Below are positions 16,726-25,637 of a DNA stretch of 64,000 nt, one piece after another (position 1 is the first letter of the stretch; every line of letters begins with the position of its first letter). The position numbers and the translations under genes are program-made. Below the pieces are notes generated by a model. It had not been told where the DNA came from and searched no databases. It saw only the letters and a program-made list of their open reading frames with translations. The stretch is from JAGNNV01 sp031412915 (GTDB lineage: Bacteria; Acidobacteriota; Vicinamibacteria; Fen-336; JAGNNV01), in assembly GCA_031412915.1 (NCBI GenBank), contig JANODX010000062.1, forward strand, positions 1 through 64,000, written 5' to 3'.

Positions 16726-16890
16726 CAGCCCGTGGTGAAAGTCCGCCGGCATTCGACGAACGCTGCATCCCGTCTGGACTTCTTCGCTCAGACGCCCGAA
16801 TATTCCCGATATTCGGGCGCTTCGGCTCATCGCCAGCCGGGCGCATCGCTCGTCTCGGTGCCGCGGCCGACTTTCACCACGGACTGCTAG
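16722..16890. repeat. 169-bp imperfect palindromic element (MITE-like)
   Basis: The ends are CTAGCAGCCCGTGGTGAAAG and its near-complement, giving 22-bp terminal inverted repeats with one mismatch. The arms continue to pair imperfectly inward to a central perfect palindrome GCCCGAATAT...ATATTCGGGC at about 16791-16815. No reading frame of note. It lies between two convergent genes and supplies the stop codon of the upstream one. It could be a non-autonomous mobile element, and its RNA would fold into one long hairpin that could also end transcription from both sides. Confidence 0.75.
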
Positions 16891-16918
16891 GGTCTGAGCC
16901 GTCCCCGGCCGACCGCTC

Positions 16919-18703
16919 CTAACGCGAGGTGAGCAGCGCCTCTGCCATGGCCATCGCATCCGTGCCCCAGTAGGTCGAGGGCCGCGGGGGGGTCGCGAGC
17001 CCTTCCATCGCCCGGGAGGAGAGGACCAGGTTGCGGAGCCCCTGCGGTATCCCCTCCCGTCCCAAGCGCGCCCCCATGACCGCCCCCACACAGGTGGGCA
17101 AGGCATCGGAGTATGAGCCCGCGGCCAAAGCCCATTGAAGGGCCTCCTCGAACGATCCGGACCGAGTCAGATGGAAGAGCGCCGCCTGAAGCGCGTCCAG
17201 GACACTCGGCGTCTCCCGCGCGCCACGAAATGTCTTCGGAGGTTCGAAGGACTCGATGATGGCCGCGATCACTTCGCCCGCACAACCGGTTCGACGGGCG
17301 AAGGCATGGCCGTCCGCCACCGCGGCTTCCGCATCGCGGCCTTCAAGCAGCGCCTGCATGATGATGGCGAGAACGGCGGCGGCATCGCCGGCGATGGGGG
17401 CGGGATGGGTAAGGGCGGTGTCGGTCCGAACCGTGGCGGCAAGGATCAACGGATCCGCGGCGTGGCCCCAGACCGCGAGCGGAGTCACTCGCGCGAGCGC
17501 CATGGCGGACAGATTTCCGGCAAGGGGCTCGCCCCTGGCCGCCGACTCGATGGCGCGATCAGGTTCGATGGGAGAGGATTGAGCCCAGTCGGCATAGACC
17601 CGGCTCAAGCTCCTGGGGTCGGAGGCGAAATCGATCAGCGACCGGCCCACTGCGATCGCCAGTTCGCCCGCGGAGCCCGCTTGACCGGCCAGCACCCGCC
17701 GTTTCAAGGCCGCGACCTCGATGGACGGGACCCTCAAAGGATCTCCTGCGGCCCCGGACTCGGGGCCGGAGAAGAGCGCCCCCAAAGCGCTGCCCACGAG
17801 GTGGCCGAGCAAAGCGCCTTGCCCTCGGGCCAGAAGATCCGGGTTTCTAACTCCCCCGCCCTTGGCCAGCCGTACGATCGGCGTGTCCGACTCACGCGGC
17901 GATCGAAAGGCCAGATCCCAGTTTCTCGACGATAGTTGGAGCGCCACCGCTCGAGAGCCCGCGAACAGGCGGGGCGCGGTTCCACTCGCGTCGTCTTCGT
18001 AGACCGGTTCGTTTCCATTCTGGTCGACGATGACGCCTCCGGCGGCCAGGATGAGGCAGTGGCCCGCCGCGAAGTCCCAGGTCTTCGGTGAATACAGCGA
18101 CGTGGCGGCGCTGGCCTCTCCGCTCGCGACCCGGGCCAGGCGGTGGGCGATACTGGGTATCGCCATCACCCGCGCAGGCCTGGCGCACTGCAGATTTGCC
18201 CGGGCCGCGCGGTCGCCCCCGCCGGAGATGAGGACCACGTCGAGGTCGGTCAGGGTCTGGGGCAGGGTGGAGGACACCGGTGCGCCGTCCTTCCAGACTC
18301 CCTCTCGTCCCACCGCCGCGGAGTACACCGGACCGTCGTCTCCGGGGTACCCGAACGGGTGAACGACGCCCAGCACGGGCCGACGGTCCCACACCAGAGC
18401 GATCGAAACCGAACTGCCCCTTCGGCCCTTGATGTAGTCCCGCGTGCCGTCGTTCGGGTCGACTACCCAGATCGGCGCGCCCTTCGCGCCGGGAACGCGC
18501 TCGGTTTCCTCGCCCAGGAATCCCCACTGGCCGTCGCCGGAGAGGAGGATGTTCTGAATGAGCTGCTCGGCTTCCGTATCGGCCGGGGCCTTGTCGTACT
18601 CGCCGCGCGGCCCCGCCGGCCGATGGAAGTCCACACGGAGCAGCTCTCCCGCGGCGCGCGCGGCCTTGATGGCGAGGTCGAGGTAGGGTGCGAACGATTC
18701 CAC
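16919..18703 (-). CDS. fusion of inositol-monophosphatase-family phosphatase and ADP-ribosylglycohydrolase
   Basis: A 594-residue protein. Residues 1 to about 265 are an IMPase/CysQ-type Mg-dependent phosphatase with GEETE, WVVDPNDGTRDYIKG (the DPxDGT metal site) and TWDFAAGHCLILAAGG (the WDxAA motif). Residues about 280-590 resemble the DraG/ARH fold: ARGQGALLGHLVGSALGALF at the start, AGDAAAVLAIIMQALLEG in the middle and GSYSDALPTCVGAVMGARLG near the end. The usual GGDTDT metal signature is replaced by GSYSDA, so the second domain's metal site may be altered. Possible substrates are sugar, inositol or nucleotide phosphates and ADP-ribosyl groups. Start GTG 18703. Confidence 0.78.
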   Translation of the reverse strand: MESFAPYLDLAIKAARAAGELLRVDFHRPAGPRGEYDKAPADTEAEQLIQNILLSGDGQWGFLGEETERVPGAKGAPIWVVDPNDGTRDYIKGRRGSSVSIALVWDRRPVLGVVHPFGYPGDDGPVYSAAVGREGVWKDGAPVSSTLPQTLTDLDVVLISGGGDRAARANLQCARPARVMAIPSIAHRLARVASGEASAATSLYSPKTWDFAAGHCLILAAGGVIVDQNGNEPVYEDDASGTAPRLFAGSRAVALQLSSRNWDLAFRSPRESDTPIVRLAKGGGVRNPDLLARGQGALLGHLVGSALGALFSGPESGAAGDPLRVPSIEVAALKRRVLAGQAGSAGELAIAVGRSLIDFASDPRSLSRVYADWAQSSPIEPDRAIESAARGEPLAGNLSAMALARVTPLAVWGHAADPLILAATVRTDTALTHPAPIAGDAAAVLAIIMQALLEGRDAEAAVADGHAFARRTGCAGEVIAAIIESFEPPKTFRGARETPSVLDALQAALFHLTRSGSFEEALQWALAAGSYSDALPTCVGAVMGARLGREGIPQGLRNLVLSSRAMEGLATPPRPSTYWGTDAMAMAEALLTSR

Positions 18704-18799
18704 GAGCCAATCTTACGAGGTGCCTTGGTCGCCGCCTAGACGAGAACCTGACGCCCATGGGGATACGCCCATGCCCTGGGCATGGTGACGCGCGGCCTT

Positions 18800-21583
18800 C
18801 TACTGGTCGGCGGCGGCCGGCTTCCCGGCGGGAAGCGGGGCCTGGCTGCTCAGAAGATCGTTCCAATGGAGGATCGTGTTGAAGAGCATTCCGAATTCCC
18901 CGTGATTCTGCCAGCGATAGCAGGGGTTTCCGGCGAAGAGAACGATCTGGCCCTTGCCCTGCGGCACGTCGACGATGGCCGGCCGGTCCTTGATCTCGTT
19001 CGGGTTCTTGAAGAGACCGGAGAGCACCGCCTTCTCGCCGCCCGGGTACTTCATGAGGATCCGGTCCTTCATGATGTCGGGCACGCTGAGCAGCGGACCG
19101 TTGCCGTAGCGGACGGAGATCGTCTTGTTCGGGTAGCCGTAGAAGATCGGATGTTCGGGAGCCTGGATCTCCGCCTCGATGATCGCGCCGGGGGCGTAGA
19201 ACGCCGCCGAAGGCGCGCGTGCGTCGATCAGCTTGGCCAGACCGAATTCGGGCGGGAAGTAACTCGCGGCCGCGAGGGTCACGAGCGATCCGCCGCCATT
19301 CACGAACTTGTCGAGTTCGGTTGCGCCCTCGAGACCCATGCCGCCGGTGATGTCGTCCGACTCGCCGTAGCCGCCGAGCGTCGGGAACTTAGGATCCTTC
19401 CTGTAGGGAAGAGGCTTGCCCTTGTTCGCGATGTCGAACACGAGGCCCTTGGCGGTGCGGCCCTGGTTCGGGATCAGAATGACGTCGTAGTCCTTCGCCA
19501 GGTTGCCCGCCTTGACCCGCTCCTTGTAGATGAGGGTGAAGGGAATGCCGAAGTGGTCGAAGGCATGACGCACCCAGCCGACCTCCTGAGTGTTGCCCCA
19601 GGTCGAGAACACGGCGAGTCGGGGCAGGTCGACTTCGTGGGTGGCCGCCGAAGGCAGCGCATCAGTCGCCACCGCGGTGAGGCCGAGGGACTCGACCGCG
19701 GCCTTGACCGCGGTCGCGTCGCCGCTCTGCGTATCGAACCAGAGCGAACCGGCGGGGACGTTGGTATCGCCGATCTTCGCGGCTTTCTCGTTCGCCAGAG
19801 TCTTCAAAGCGGGGAACTTGAACCGCAGGCTCACCATGTTGTTCGCGCCGAAGTTGAGCGCTGCGACGTAGCGACCGGCGCCCGACTGCGAGCCGGCGAG
19901 CTTGATCGTGGTCACCGGTTCCACCGCGGCCTGGAGGATGGCCGGATCCGCGATCTCCTTGACCTCGGCGTGCGCCATCAGGCCCATTGTCCAGCCCGTA
20001 TCGTCATACGTGCGCAGGTTCGCGTCGGGGAAGTTCTGCTTCTCGAGCAGGATCTTTGCGAGACGGCCGTAGGGCTGATCGCGCTTGATCACGTAGGAGC
20101 CCGCGGGAAACCGGCCCTCCTTGACGATGACTTCCGCGGTGGCCTTACCGACCTCGATGCCCTGGATGCGAAGGAGGTTGATCAGCATAGCGACGCGGGT
20201 CTGATCGCTCTGGCCGCCCGGGACGACGTAGCCGTGCGGCGCATCTTTCTTGCCCGACTCGATGGAGTTGAAGCTCTTCTTGTAGAAGTTTTCGAGGATC
20301 ACCTTCGGAAACTTCGACGTGAGCTCGAGGGCGGAGAGGACGCCGGTCTCCATGTAGTTCGTGTTGTTGCGCATCGACCAGACGACTTCTCTGTAAGGAG
20401 GCCACGGGCGATACCACTCGCGCGAGGTTTGGCCCGCGCTGCCATCGGGAGGGGCCACGGTGCGCTTCATGGTGGTCGCACCTCCGTTGCCGAAGGTCTC
20501 GTACATGCGGATCATGCCGTTGTGGTTACTCGACATGAAGGCGAGGTAGCCGGGCGACCACATGTCGACGAAGGCGAAATCCCAGACCCCGGGCATGCCG
20601 AACTTCGCCATCTGCGACTTCTCGTAGTTCGAGAACCACGGCAGTTCGGCGTAGAGAATCGGGTCGAGGGTCGGGTTCTGGGGAGACTGGCCGGAGAACG
20701 TGTACAGGAACGGCACCGACTCATGCAGGTCGTGCATGATCGGCGGATGCCACTGCAGGTACCAGTCGAGCACGTTCTTCATGGTGACCTGCGAATAGTT
20801 GATGTCGCGGTTGTTGTCGTGGAACACGTACTTGCCCCAGTAGGGCGGGCCGCCGGACGCGGTGCGCTCGTCGGTCTCGTCGACCTTGTGGCGGAGGTAC
20901 CAGTCGACGATGCGGTCGCGGCCGTCGGGCTCGACCACGGGATTGATGGCCACGATCACATTGTCGCGGATGCCCTGGTACATGGGGGAGTCGTCGGCCA
21001 CGAGCCGATACGCGAGTTCCATCAGCATCTCCGGAGGGCCGGTCTCGGGCGAATGCTGTCCGCCGGAAAGGTAGTACATCGGCTTGGCCTTGGCGATGAC
21101 ATCTTTGATCTGGGCCTCGGTGAATTTGCGCGGATCGGCGATCTGGCCGAGGTAGCCCCGATGGAGTTCGAGATCCTTGATGGACTGCTCGTTCGAGATG
21201 TTGACGATCATCTGGTCGCGACCCTCGTCGGTCTTGCCCATGAGGACGATCTTCACGCGCGGCGACGCCTTCTCGAGCGCGCGGTAGTAGGCGTACGCCT
21301 CAGTGGTATTGGTCAGGCGATTCGGCGTGCCGACGTAGCGGCCGAGGACTTCCTTGGGCGTGGGAATGCCCTTCTTGAGGGGGAGGAAGTCGACGAGCGG
21401 CGAAGTGAATTCAGGCCTGGTGGTCCACTCCTTCACGAGTTTTGCGAACTCGGGATCGGTGGCTTGAGCGGCCGCGGGTCTGGCCGCGGCCTTTCCCTGC
21501 GCGTGGGTGTGAGGGGGTGTGGCGAGGATCGGCGCCGCGAACGCGCCCAGGAGCAGAGCCCGGGTGAGGAGAGAAAGTCGCAA
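18800..21583 (-). CDS. secreted M14-family zinc carboxypeptidase
   Basis: A 927-residue protein. The signal peptide is residues 1 to about 28 (LRLSLLTRALLLGAFAAPIL...). The M14 catalytic domain follows: the SGGQHSPETGPPEMLMELAY stretch supplies the first two zinc ligands, NPVVEPDGRDR is the substrate pocket, and MHDLHES supplies the third ligand. The downstream half holds a long accessory region with a GATase-like section (FVNGGGSLVTLAAASYF). It probably digests peptides outside the cytoplasm. TTG 21583 is chosen because GGAGG lies 5 nt upstream and the signal peptide begins there. Confidence 0.85.
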   Translation of the reverse strand: MRLSLLTRALLLGAFAAPILATPPHTHAQGKAAARPAAAQATDPEFAKLVKEWTTRPEFTSPLVDFLPLKKGIPTPKEVLGRYVGTPNRLTNTTEAYAYYRALEKASPRVKIVLMGKTDEGRDQMIVNISNEQSIKDLELHRGYLGQIADPRKFTEAQIKDVIAKAKPMYYLSGGQHSPETGPPEMLMELAYRLVADDSPMYQGIRDNVIVAINPVVEPDGRDRIVDWYLRHKVDETDERTASGGPPYWGKYVFHDNNRDINYSQVTMKNVLDWYLQWHPPIMHDLHESVPFLYTFSGQSPQNPTLDPILYAELPWFSNYEKSQMAKFGMPGVWDFAFVDMWSPGYLAFMSSNHNGMIRMYETFGNGGATTMKRTVAPPDGSAGQTSREWYRPWPPYREVVWSMRNNTNYMETGVLSALELTSKFPKVILENFYKKSFNSIESGKKDAPHGYVVPGGQSDQTRVAMLINLLRIQGIEVGKATAEVIVKEGRFPAGSYVIKRDQPYGRLAKILLEKQNFPDANLRTYDDTGWTMGLMAHAEVKEIADPAILQAAVEPVTTIKLAGSQSGAGRYVAALNFGANNMVSLRFKFPALKTLANEKAAKIGDTNVPAGSLWFDTQSGDATAVKAAVESLGLTAVATDALPSAATHEVDLPRLAVFSTWGNTQEVGWVRHAFDHFGIPFTLIYKERVKAGNLAKDYDVILIPNQGRTAKGLVFDIANKGKPLPYRKDPKFPTLGGYGESDDITGGMGLEGATELDKFVNGGGSLVTLAAASYFPPEFGLAKLIDARAPSAAFYAPGAIIEAEIQAPEHPIFYGYPNKTISVRYGNGPLLSVPDIMKDRILMKYPGGEKAVLSGLFKNPNEIKDRPAIVDVPQGKGQIVLFAGNPCYRWQNHGEFGMLFNTILHWNDLLSSQAPLPAGKPAAADQ

Positions 21584-21801
21584 AGGGGCCTCCAGGAGTT
21601 GGTGGAACGGAGTGCAGGGTGGGGTGTGGCGTGAACGTTCGTCGCCGCCCGACGAGAGGGGACGGAACCATACCTCAGCCGAGCGTGGCCATGCGCATGC
21701 GCACGCCGGGCTGCTCGCGGCAAGGGTTGGCGTTTGGAAACACCCGGGAGAGTCGGACGCGGTAAACTTCGCCCAGGAACGGCTCGCAAGAATCGTGACG
21801 T

Positions 21802-21875
21802 GCGCCCTTAGCTCATCTGGATAGAGCACTTGGCTTCGAACCAAGGGGTAGGGGGTTCGAATCCCTCAGGGCGCA
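21802..21875 (+). tRNA. tRNA-Arg(TCG)
   Basis: The cloverleaf closes by hand. The 7-bp acceptor is GCGCCCT/AGGGCGC. The D arm is GCTC/GAGC. The anticodon stem is CTTGG/CCAAG around loop CTTCGAA, so the anticodon is TCG (reads CGA). The T arm is GAGGG-type with loop TTCGAAT. The discriminator is A and no CCA is encoded. Confidence 0.95.
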
Positions 21876-21887
21876 TTCAAAGAACGA

Positions 21888-22433
21888 ATGAAGATCTACA
21901 CAAAAACCGGCGATCGGGGCGAGACCGGGTTGATCGATGGATCGCGGGTGCCGAAGGACGATGCGCGGGTCGCCGCCTATGGCGACATCGACGAGTTGCA
22001 GGCGATGCTCGGGGTTATCAACAGCGAAACTCCGGTCGATTCGCGGCTCGTGGCCCTTCTGAAGACGATTCAGCGCGATCTCTTCTCCCTGTCGGCGCGG
22101 CTCGCCGACCCCAAGGACCAGATCGCCGGACGAAAGGACAAGGTGGTGACTGGGGATTCACGCGTCGAAGCGCTCGAGCGCGAAATCGATGCCCGTGAGG
22201 CCGATCTGCCCCCGCTCAAGGCTTTCATTCTCGCAGGCGGCGGACCCGTCGGGGCCAAGCTTCACCTGGCGCGGACGATTTGCCGCCGGGCCGAACGTTC
22301 GGCGGTCCTCCTCGACCGGAGGGCAGGCCTCGACCCGGTGGTCGTTGCATATCTCAATCGTTTGTCCGATCTGCTGTTCGTGCTCGCGCGCCACGAAAAC
22401 CACCGCGCGGCACGGCCCGAAGAAACCTGGTGA
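21888..22433 (+). CDS. cob(I)alamin adenosyltransferase, PduO type
   Basis: A 181-residue trimeric-type ATP:corrinoid adenosyltransferase. The ATP loop is KIYTKTGDRGETGLIDGSR at the N-terminus. The helical core has YGDIDELQAMLG, and the C-terminal signature is RTICRRAERSAVLL with YLNRLSDLLFVLAR. It makes adenosylcobalamin from cob(I)alamin and ATP in the cytoplasm. Start ATG 21888 lies 12 bp after the tRNA, so the two may share a transcript. No B12-dependent enzyme or riboswitch is evident beside it. Confidence 0.93.
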   Translation: MKIYTKTGDRGETGLIDGSRVPKDDARVAAYGDIDELQAMLGVINSETPVDSRLVALLKTIQRDLFSLSARLADPKDQIAGRKDKVVTGDSRVEALEREIDAREADLPPLKAFILAGGGPVGAKLHLARTICRRAERSAVLLDRRAGLDPVVVAYLNRLSDLLFVLARHENHRAARPEETW

Positions 22434-22706
22434 GCGAACCCGCGGGTCCCAATTCGTCGCCTGCACCGATTGGCGCCGCCCGCTTAGCCCGGACGGGAGG
22501 GCCGCTGCGCCCGGCCGAAACGAAGAATCCTGGTCTCCACCTCTAGGCCGGGCAGGCCGGGATTTCCGCGGGTGCGATTCGAGAGGCTGTCTCTCCAGCC
22601 TGTCACGCCAGTAGGAGGTGTGGGTGGATGGGGTCCCGAGCGGCGTTCCCCGGGAGGGGCAACTGCAAAGGTACTCCCGGCCGTGCGAAAATGTCAAGCA
22701 GAAACC
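22434..22706. other. 273-bp leader upstream of the thioredoxin-like gene
   Basis: No gene. The last 60 bp contain GGGAGGGGCAACTGC...GTACTCCC, which can pair (GGGAG/CTCCC) just before the start codon, and GTAGGAGGTG farther up. I could not match it to a known riboswitch class. Confidence 0.3.
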
Positions 22707-23609
22707 ATGATTCCATCAACCCTTGCCCTTATCCTGTCCATCGCCGTTCAGGCCACCCCTCCGGCGCTTAACCCTGCCTCCAGCCCCGAGACCACCATTG
22801 TCGAGTATCTGAAGGCGAACGTGAAGCCCGGCGAGCCCATGGTGGTGTCGCGACTCTTCAACGAGGTCTTCACCGGAGAGCCCGAACGGAAGGCTCTGAA
22901 CCGGCTCTTCAACACGTTCTTCAAGATACCGTTGTTCGTGGTCCAGACCCAGACATCGACCGGTAAGCCGCCGACGCTCAAGGAGATCTCGGAGCAGTTC
23001 GCATTCACCGTGCCGGGAACCGCGGACGTCATTCTCAGGATCATGGAATCGGATCCGCGAATGCCGAAGTTCCTCGAGCGCGATCCCAGGACCGGGGAGA
23101 TCGTCAAGGCCGACGTAGACAAGATCGTCGCCAGCCCGCGTTTCGGGAAGATCCTGGAGCGGACGATCACGGGCTGGGAAGGGAATCCGGCTCCCAATTT
23201 CGCAGCGAAGGGTTATGACGGGGCCGACCTCGGTCTCGCCCAGATGGCGGGGAAGCCCTTCCTGCTCTACTTCTGGTTCACCAACTGCCCGCCGTGCGTG
23301 AAGACCTCGCCCCTGCTCGTCGAACTCGAGAGAGTCTACGGTCCGAAGGGCTTCAGCATCCTGGGCCTCAACGCCGACAAGCTGCTCGAACTCGACTATA
23401 CGGACGCCGACCGGGCGTCCTATGCGAGCAAGCTCGGAATCAAGTTCACGCTTGGCCACGCGAACGTCGAGGCCCAAACCGCCTATGGCGGCGTTTCGGT
23501 TTTTCCGACCCTGTTCTTCGTGGACAAGGCCGGTGTGGTGGTGAAGCACCTCGTGAACGGCCAGGGGAAGGCCGTTCTCGAGGACGCGGTCAAGCTGGCG
23601 CTCAAATAG
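22707..23609 (+). CDS. TlpA/ResA-like thioredoxin-fold protein, exported
   Basis: A 300-residue protein. A short signal peptide (MIPSTLALILSIAVQA) is followed by an uncharacterised N-terminal half (about 20-160). A thioredoxin-fold domain follows (about 163-300) with GNPAPNF, the active site FTNCPPCVKTSP and a cis-Pro loop VSVFPTLFFVDKAG. CPPC is the TlpA/ResA-type redox pair, used in the periplasm to reduce or mature client disulphides, for example during cytochrome c biogenesis. The clients are unknown. ATG 22707 begins the signal peptide, while longer frames run through non-coding leader. Confidence 0.8.
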   Translation: MIPSTLALILSIAVQATPPALNPASSPETTIVEYLKANVKPGEPMVVSRLFNEVFTGEPERKALNRLFNTFFKIPLFVVQTQTSTGKPPTLKEISEQFAFTVPGTADVILRIMESDPRMPKFLERDPRTGEIVKADVDKIVASPRFGKILERTITGWEGNPAPNFAAKGYDGADLGLAQMAGKPFLLYFWFTNCPPCVKTSPLLVELERVYGPKGFSILGLNADKLLELDYTDADRASYASKLGIKFTLGHANVEAQTAYGGVSVFPTLFFVDKAGVVVKHLVNGQGKAVLEDAVKLALK

Positions 23610-23630
23610 ACGTCCGCGGCGGGTTCGTTT

Positions 23631-24524
23631 CTAAGACACGGGCCGACGCCGGCGCATGGGATTCGGCCCCGTCGTCCCGCCTTCGTCGACCGTGACGGAG
23701 AGTTCGACGTTCCCTCCTTCTCGTAAGACCGTCACCTGAGCCGCCTTTCCTGGTTCGAGATCGCGGACCGCTTCCCGCAAATCCGAAGCATCTTCAACCG
23801 TGGTTGCGCCGAGTTTCAGGAGCAGGTCACCCGCCTTGATTCCGGCTTTCTCGGCCGCCGAGCCTGCCCCCACTGAGTTCACCAGGATGGCCACATCCTT
23901 CGGCGCTTTGAAGTAGCGGGCGAGTTGTCCCTCGATCTCGGTGTAGGTGATCCCGAGGCGGCCTCTCCCGCCCTGACTGAACGCCATCATGGCGGGGCCT
24001 CCCTCGTCGAGCTTGAAGTCAAAGGCGTGGGGCGCCCCCTCGCGCGACCGGAAGCGAAAGTCGCCGAGGTCGCGCAGTGTCTCGCTCAGGTCTTCAGGGT
24101 CCTTCATGTCGGTATCCCGGCCTGACCACTCGCCGCGTTCCAGCGTGACCGCGACCCTGGTGGGGGATCCTCCCCGGACCAGATCGAGGTCCACGGTGCG
24201 TCCCGAGGGAACCTCTCGCACCAAGCGGCGGAGCTGGGCGGCGGTGAGGACCGACTGCCCCTGGAATCCGACGATGACGTCGTCTTTCCTGATGCCGGCC
24301 TTCTCCGCGGCGGAGTTCTTCAAGACCTCGGTGACCAGGGCGCCCTTCTCCTCCCTCAGTTTCAGGCGGGCGACCCCATCCTTGTCGACTTCTTCGATCA
24401 TCACGCCCAACTGGGGCCCTCCCATCCTGACGATCTGCACGTGTCGGCCCGAGCCTTGAGCCCACGCCGCTCCCGATGTCAACTGCGCCGCCATCGCGAG
24501 TGGCAGCACGAACCGGTTCTTCAT
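23631..24524 (-). CDS. exported protein with two PDZ domains
   Basis: A 297-residue protein. The signal peptide is residues 1-22 (MKNRFVLPLAMAAQLTSGA, cleavage AWA-QG). PDZ 1 lies near 35-115 (LGVMIEEVDKDGVA, NSAAEKAGIRKDDVIVGFQG). PDZ 2 lies near 190-285 (RGRLGITYTEIEGQLARYF, GSAAEKAGIKAGDLLLKLG). There is no trypsin-like protease triad, so it is an HtrA-like PDZ module without the protease domain, probably a periplasmic scaffold or substrate binder. AAGGA sits 9 nt before the ATG. It is divergent from the GGDEF regulator. Confidence 0.82.
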   Translation of the reverse strand: MKNRFVLPLAMAAQLTSGAAWAQGSGRHVQIVRMGGPQLGVMIEEVDKDGVARLKLREEKGALVTEVLKNSAAEKAGIRKDDVIVGFQGQSVLTAAQLRRLVREVPSGRTVDLDLVRGGSPTRVAVTLERGEWSGRDTDMKDPEDLSETLRDLGDFRFRSREGAPHAFDFKLDEGGPAMMAFSQGGRGRLGITYTEIEGQLARYFKAPKDVAILVNSVGAGSAAEKAGIKAGDLLLKLGATTVEDASDLREAVRDLEPGKAAQVTVLREGGNVELSVTVDEGGTTGPNPMRRRRPVS

Positions 24525-24666
24525 GGCTTTGTCCTTCTTTCTCTTGAAATTCGCCCTTCCCTCTAGACGGAGGAGCGCACGGGAAAGTCTCAGAATTTCC
24601 ACGGGTTCAAAGGGATGGATCGTCCCGCGGGAAAGCCCGCGACCCGGTACAATCACGAGCGGAGCC

Positions 24667-25581
24667 ATGGTGAGCGATAGCCAGACTGCGTTGCAGAAAG
24701 TCCTGGTCGTCGATGGCTCAGCGGCCAGCCGGCAGACGCTGAGCGATCTCTTGCGAGGCGACTACTCGGTGCTGCTCGCAAAAAACGGCGAGGAAGGTCT
24801 GGAGATGGCCCGCCGGTATCTGCCCGACGTGGTCCTCCTCGAGGTGGTCATGCCTGATCTCGACGGTTATGAAGTGTTGCGCCGCCTCAAGGAGGACGAG
24901 CGGACGTCCTCCATCTGCGTGGTCTTCCTCACCGGTCTCGACGTTCCGGAGGCGGAGGAGGTCGGCTTGAATGCGGGCGCCTCGGACTATGTCACCAAGC
25001 CGTTTCACTCCGCGGTGGTCAAGGCGCGGGTGGATCTGCACATGCAGGTGGTGCGCCAACGGCGAATGCTGGAATCGCTCGCCAACATCGACGGCCTGAC
25101 CGAACTTCCGAACCGCCGGCTGTTCGATACGGTGCTGGCAACGGAGTGGGCGCGGGCGAGCCGCACCGGTTCGCCGCTCTCCCTGGCCCTGATGGACGTC
25201 GATTTCTTCAAGCGCTACAACGACTGCTACGGACATGCGATGGGCGATCAGGCGCTGCGACTGGTGGCCCGCGCCCTGCACAAACGGGTTCAGCGTCGGG
25301 CCGACACGGCGGCGCGATACGGAGGCGAGGAGTTTGTCGTGGTCATGCCGGAAACGCCCCCCGAAGGCGCCTTGGAACTCGCCGAGAAGTTGCGTTTGGC
25401 CGTTCAAAGACTCGGTGTCGCCCACAAGCGATCGAGCGCCGCAGATTGCCTGACCCTCAGCATCGGAGTCGCGTGCTCGGCCACCGACGCGGTCTCCACC
25501 GCGGAAGCGCTGATCGAGCGCGCCGACGAGCGGCTCTATCGCGCGAAGAAGACCGGACGGAACCGCGTCGTTGGAAGCTAG
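24667..25581 (+). CDS. PleD-like regulator: altered receiver domain plus GGDEF diguanylate cyclase
   Basis: A 304-residue protein. The receiver-like domain spans about residues 10-125. The phosphoacceptor position holds Glu59 (LLEVVMPDLDG, codon GAG at 24841) and the upstream acidic pair is DG instead of DD. The switch Thr (FLTGLD) and Lys (VTKPF) are kept. The GGDEF domain (about 140-302) is complete: DGLTELPNRRLFD, DVDFFKRYNDCYGH and the catalytic RYGGEEFVVVMPE. It should make cyclic di-GMP. The RxxD inhibitory site is not obvious. GTG 24670 is an equally good start, since GGAG ends 2 nt before the ATG. Confidence 0.9.
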   Translation: MVSDSQTALQKVLVVDGSAASRQTLSDLLRGDYSVLLAKNGEEGLEMARRYLPDVVLLEVVMPDLDGYEVLRRLKEDERTSSICVVFLTGLDVPEAEEVGLNAGASDYVTKPFHSAVVKARVDLHMQVVRQRRMLESLANIDGLTELPNRRLFDTVLATEWARASRTGSPLSLALMDVDFFKRYNDCYGHAMGDQALRLVARALHKRVQRRADTAARYGGEEFVVVMPETPPEGALELAEKLRLAVQRLGVAHKRSSAADCLTLSIGVACSATDAVSTAEALIERADERLYRAKKTGRNRVVGS

Positions 25582-25637
25582 GCCGCAGCCCCACGCGGGT
25601 GGCGTGCGGGTTCATTCGGGCAATTCCGGAACGAAGG

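Noticed and set aside
18782..21634. A very long open frame on the plus strand opposite the M14 peptidase
   Set aside because: It is the antisense shadow of the M14 gene. It is His/Arg/Glu/Val-rich with no family motifs, while the opposite frame has a signal peptide and all zinc-ligand motifs.
22434..22706. Riboswitch upstream of the thioredoxin-like gene or linked to the adenosyltransferase
   Set aside because: There is a potential GGGAG/CTCCC hairpin, but no conserved cobalamin-box or cyclic di-GMP (GEMM) core could be aligned by eye.
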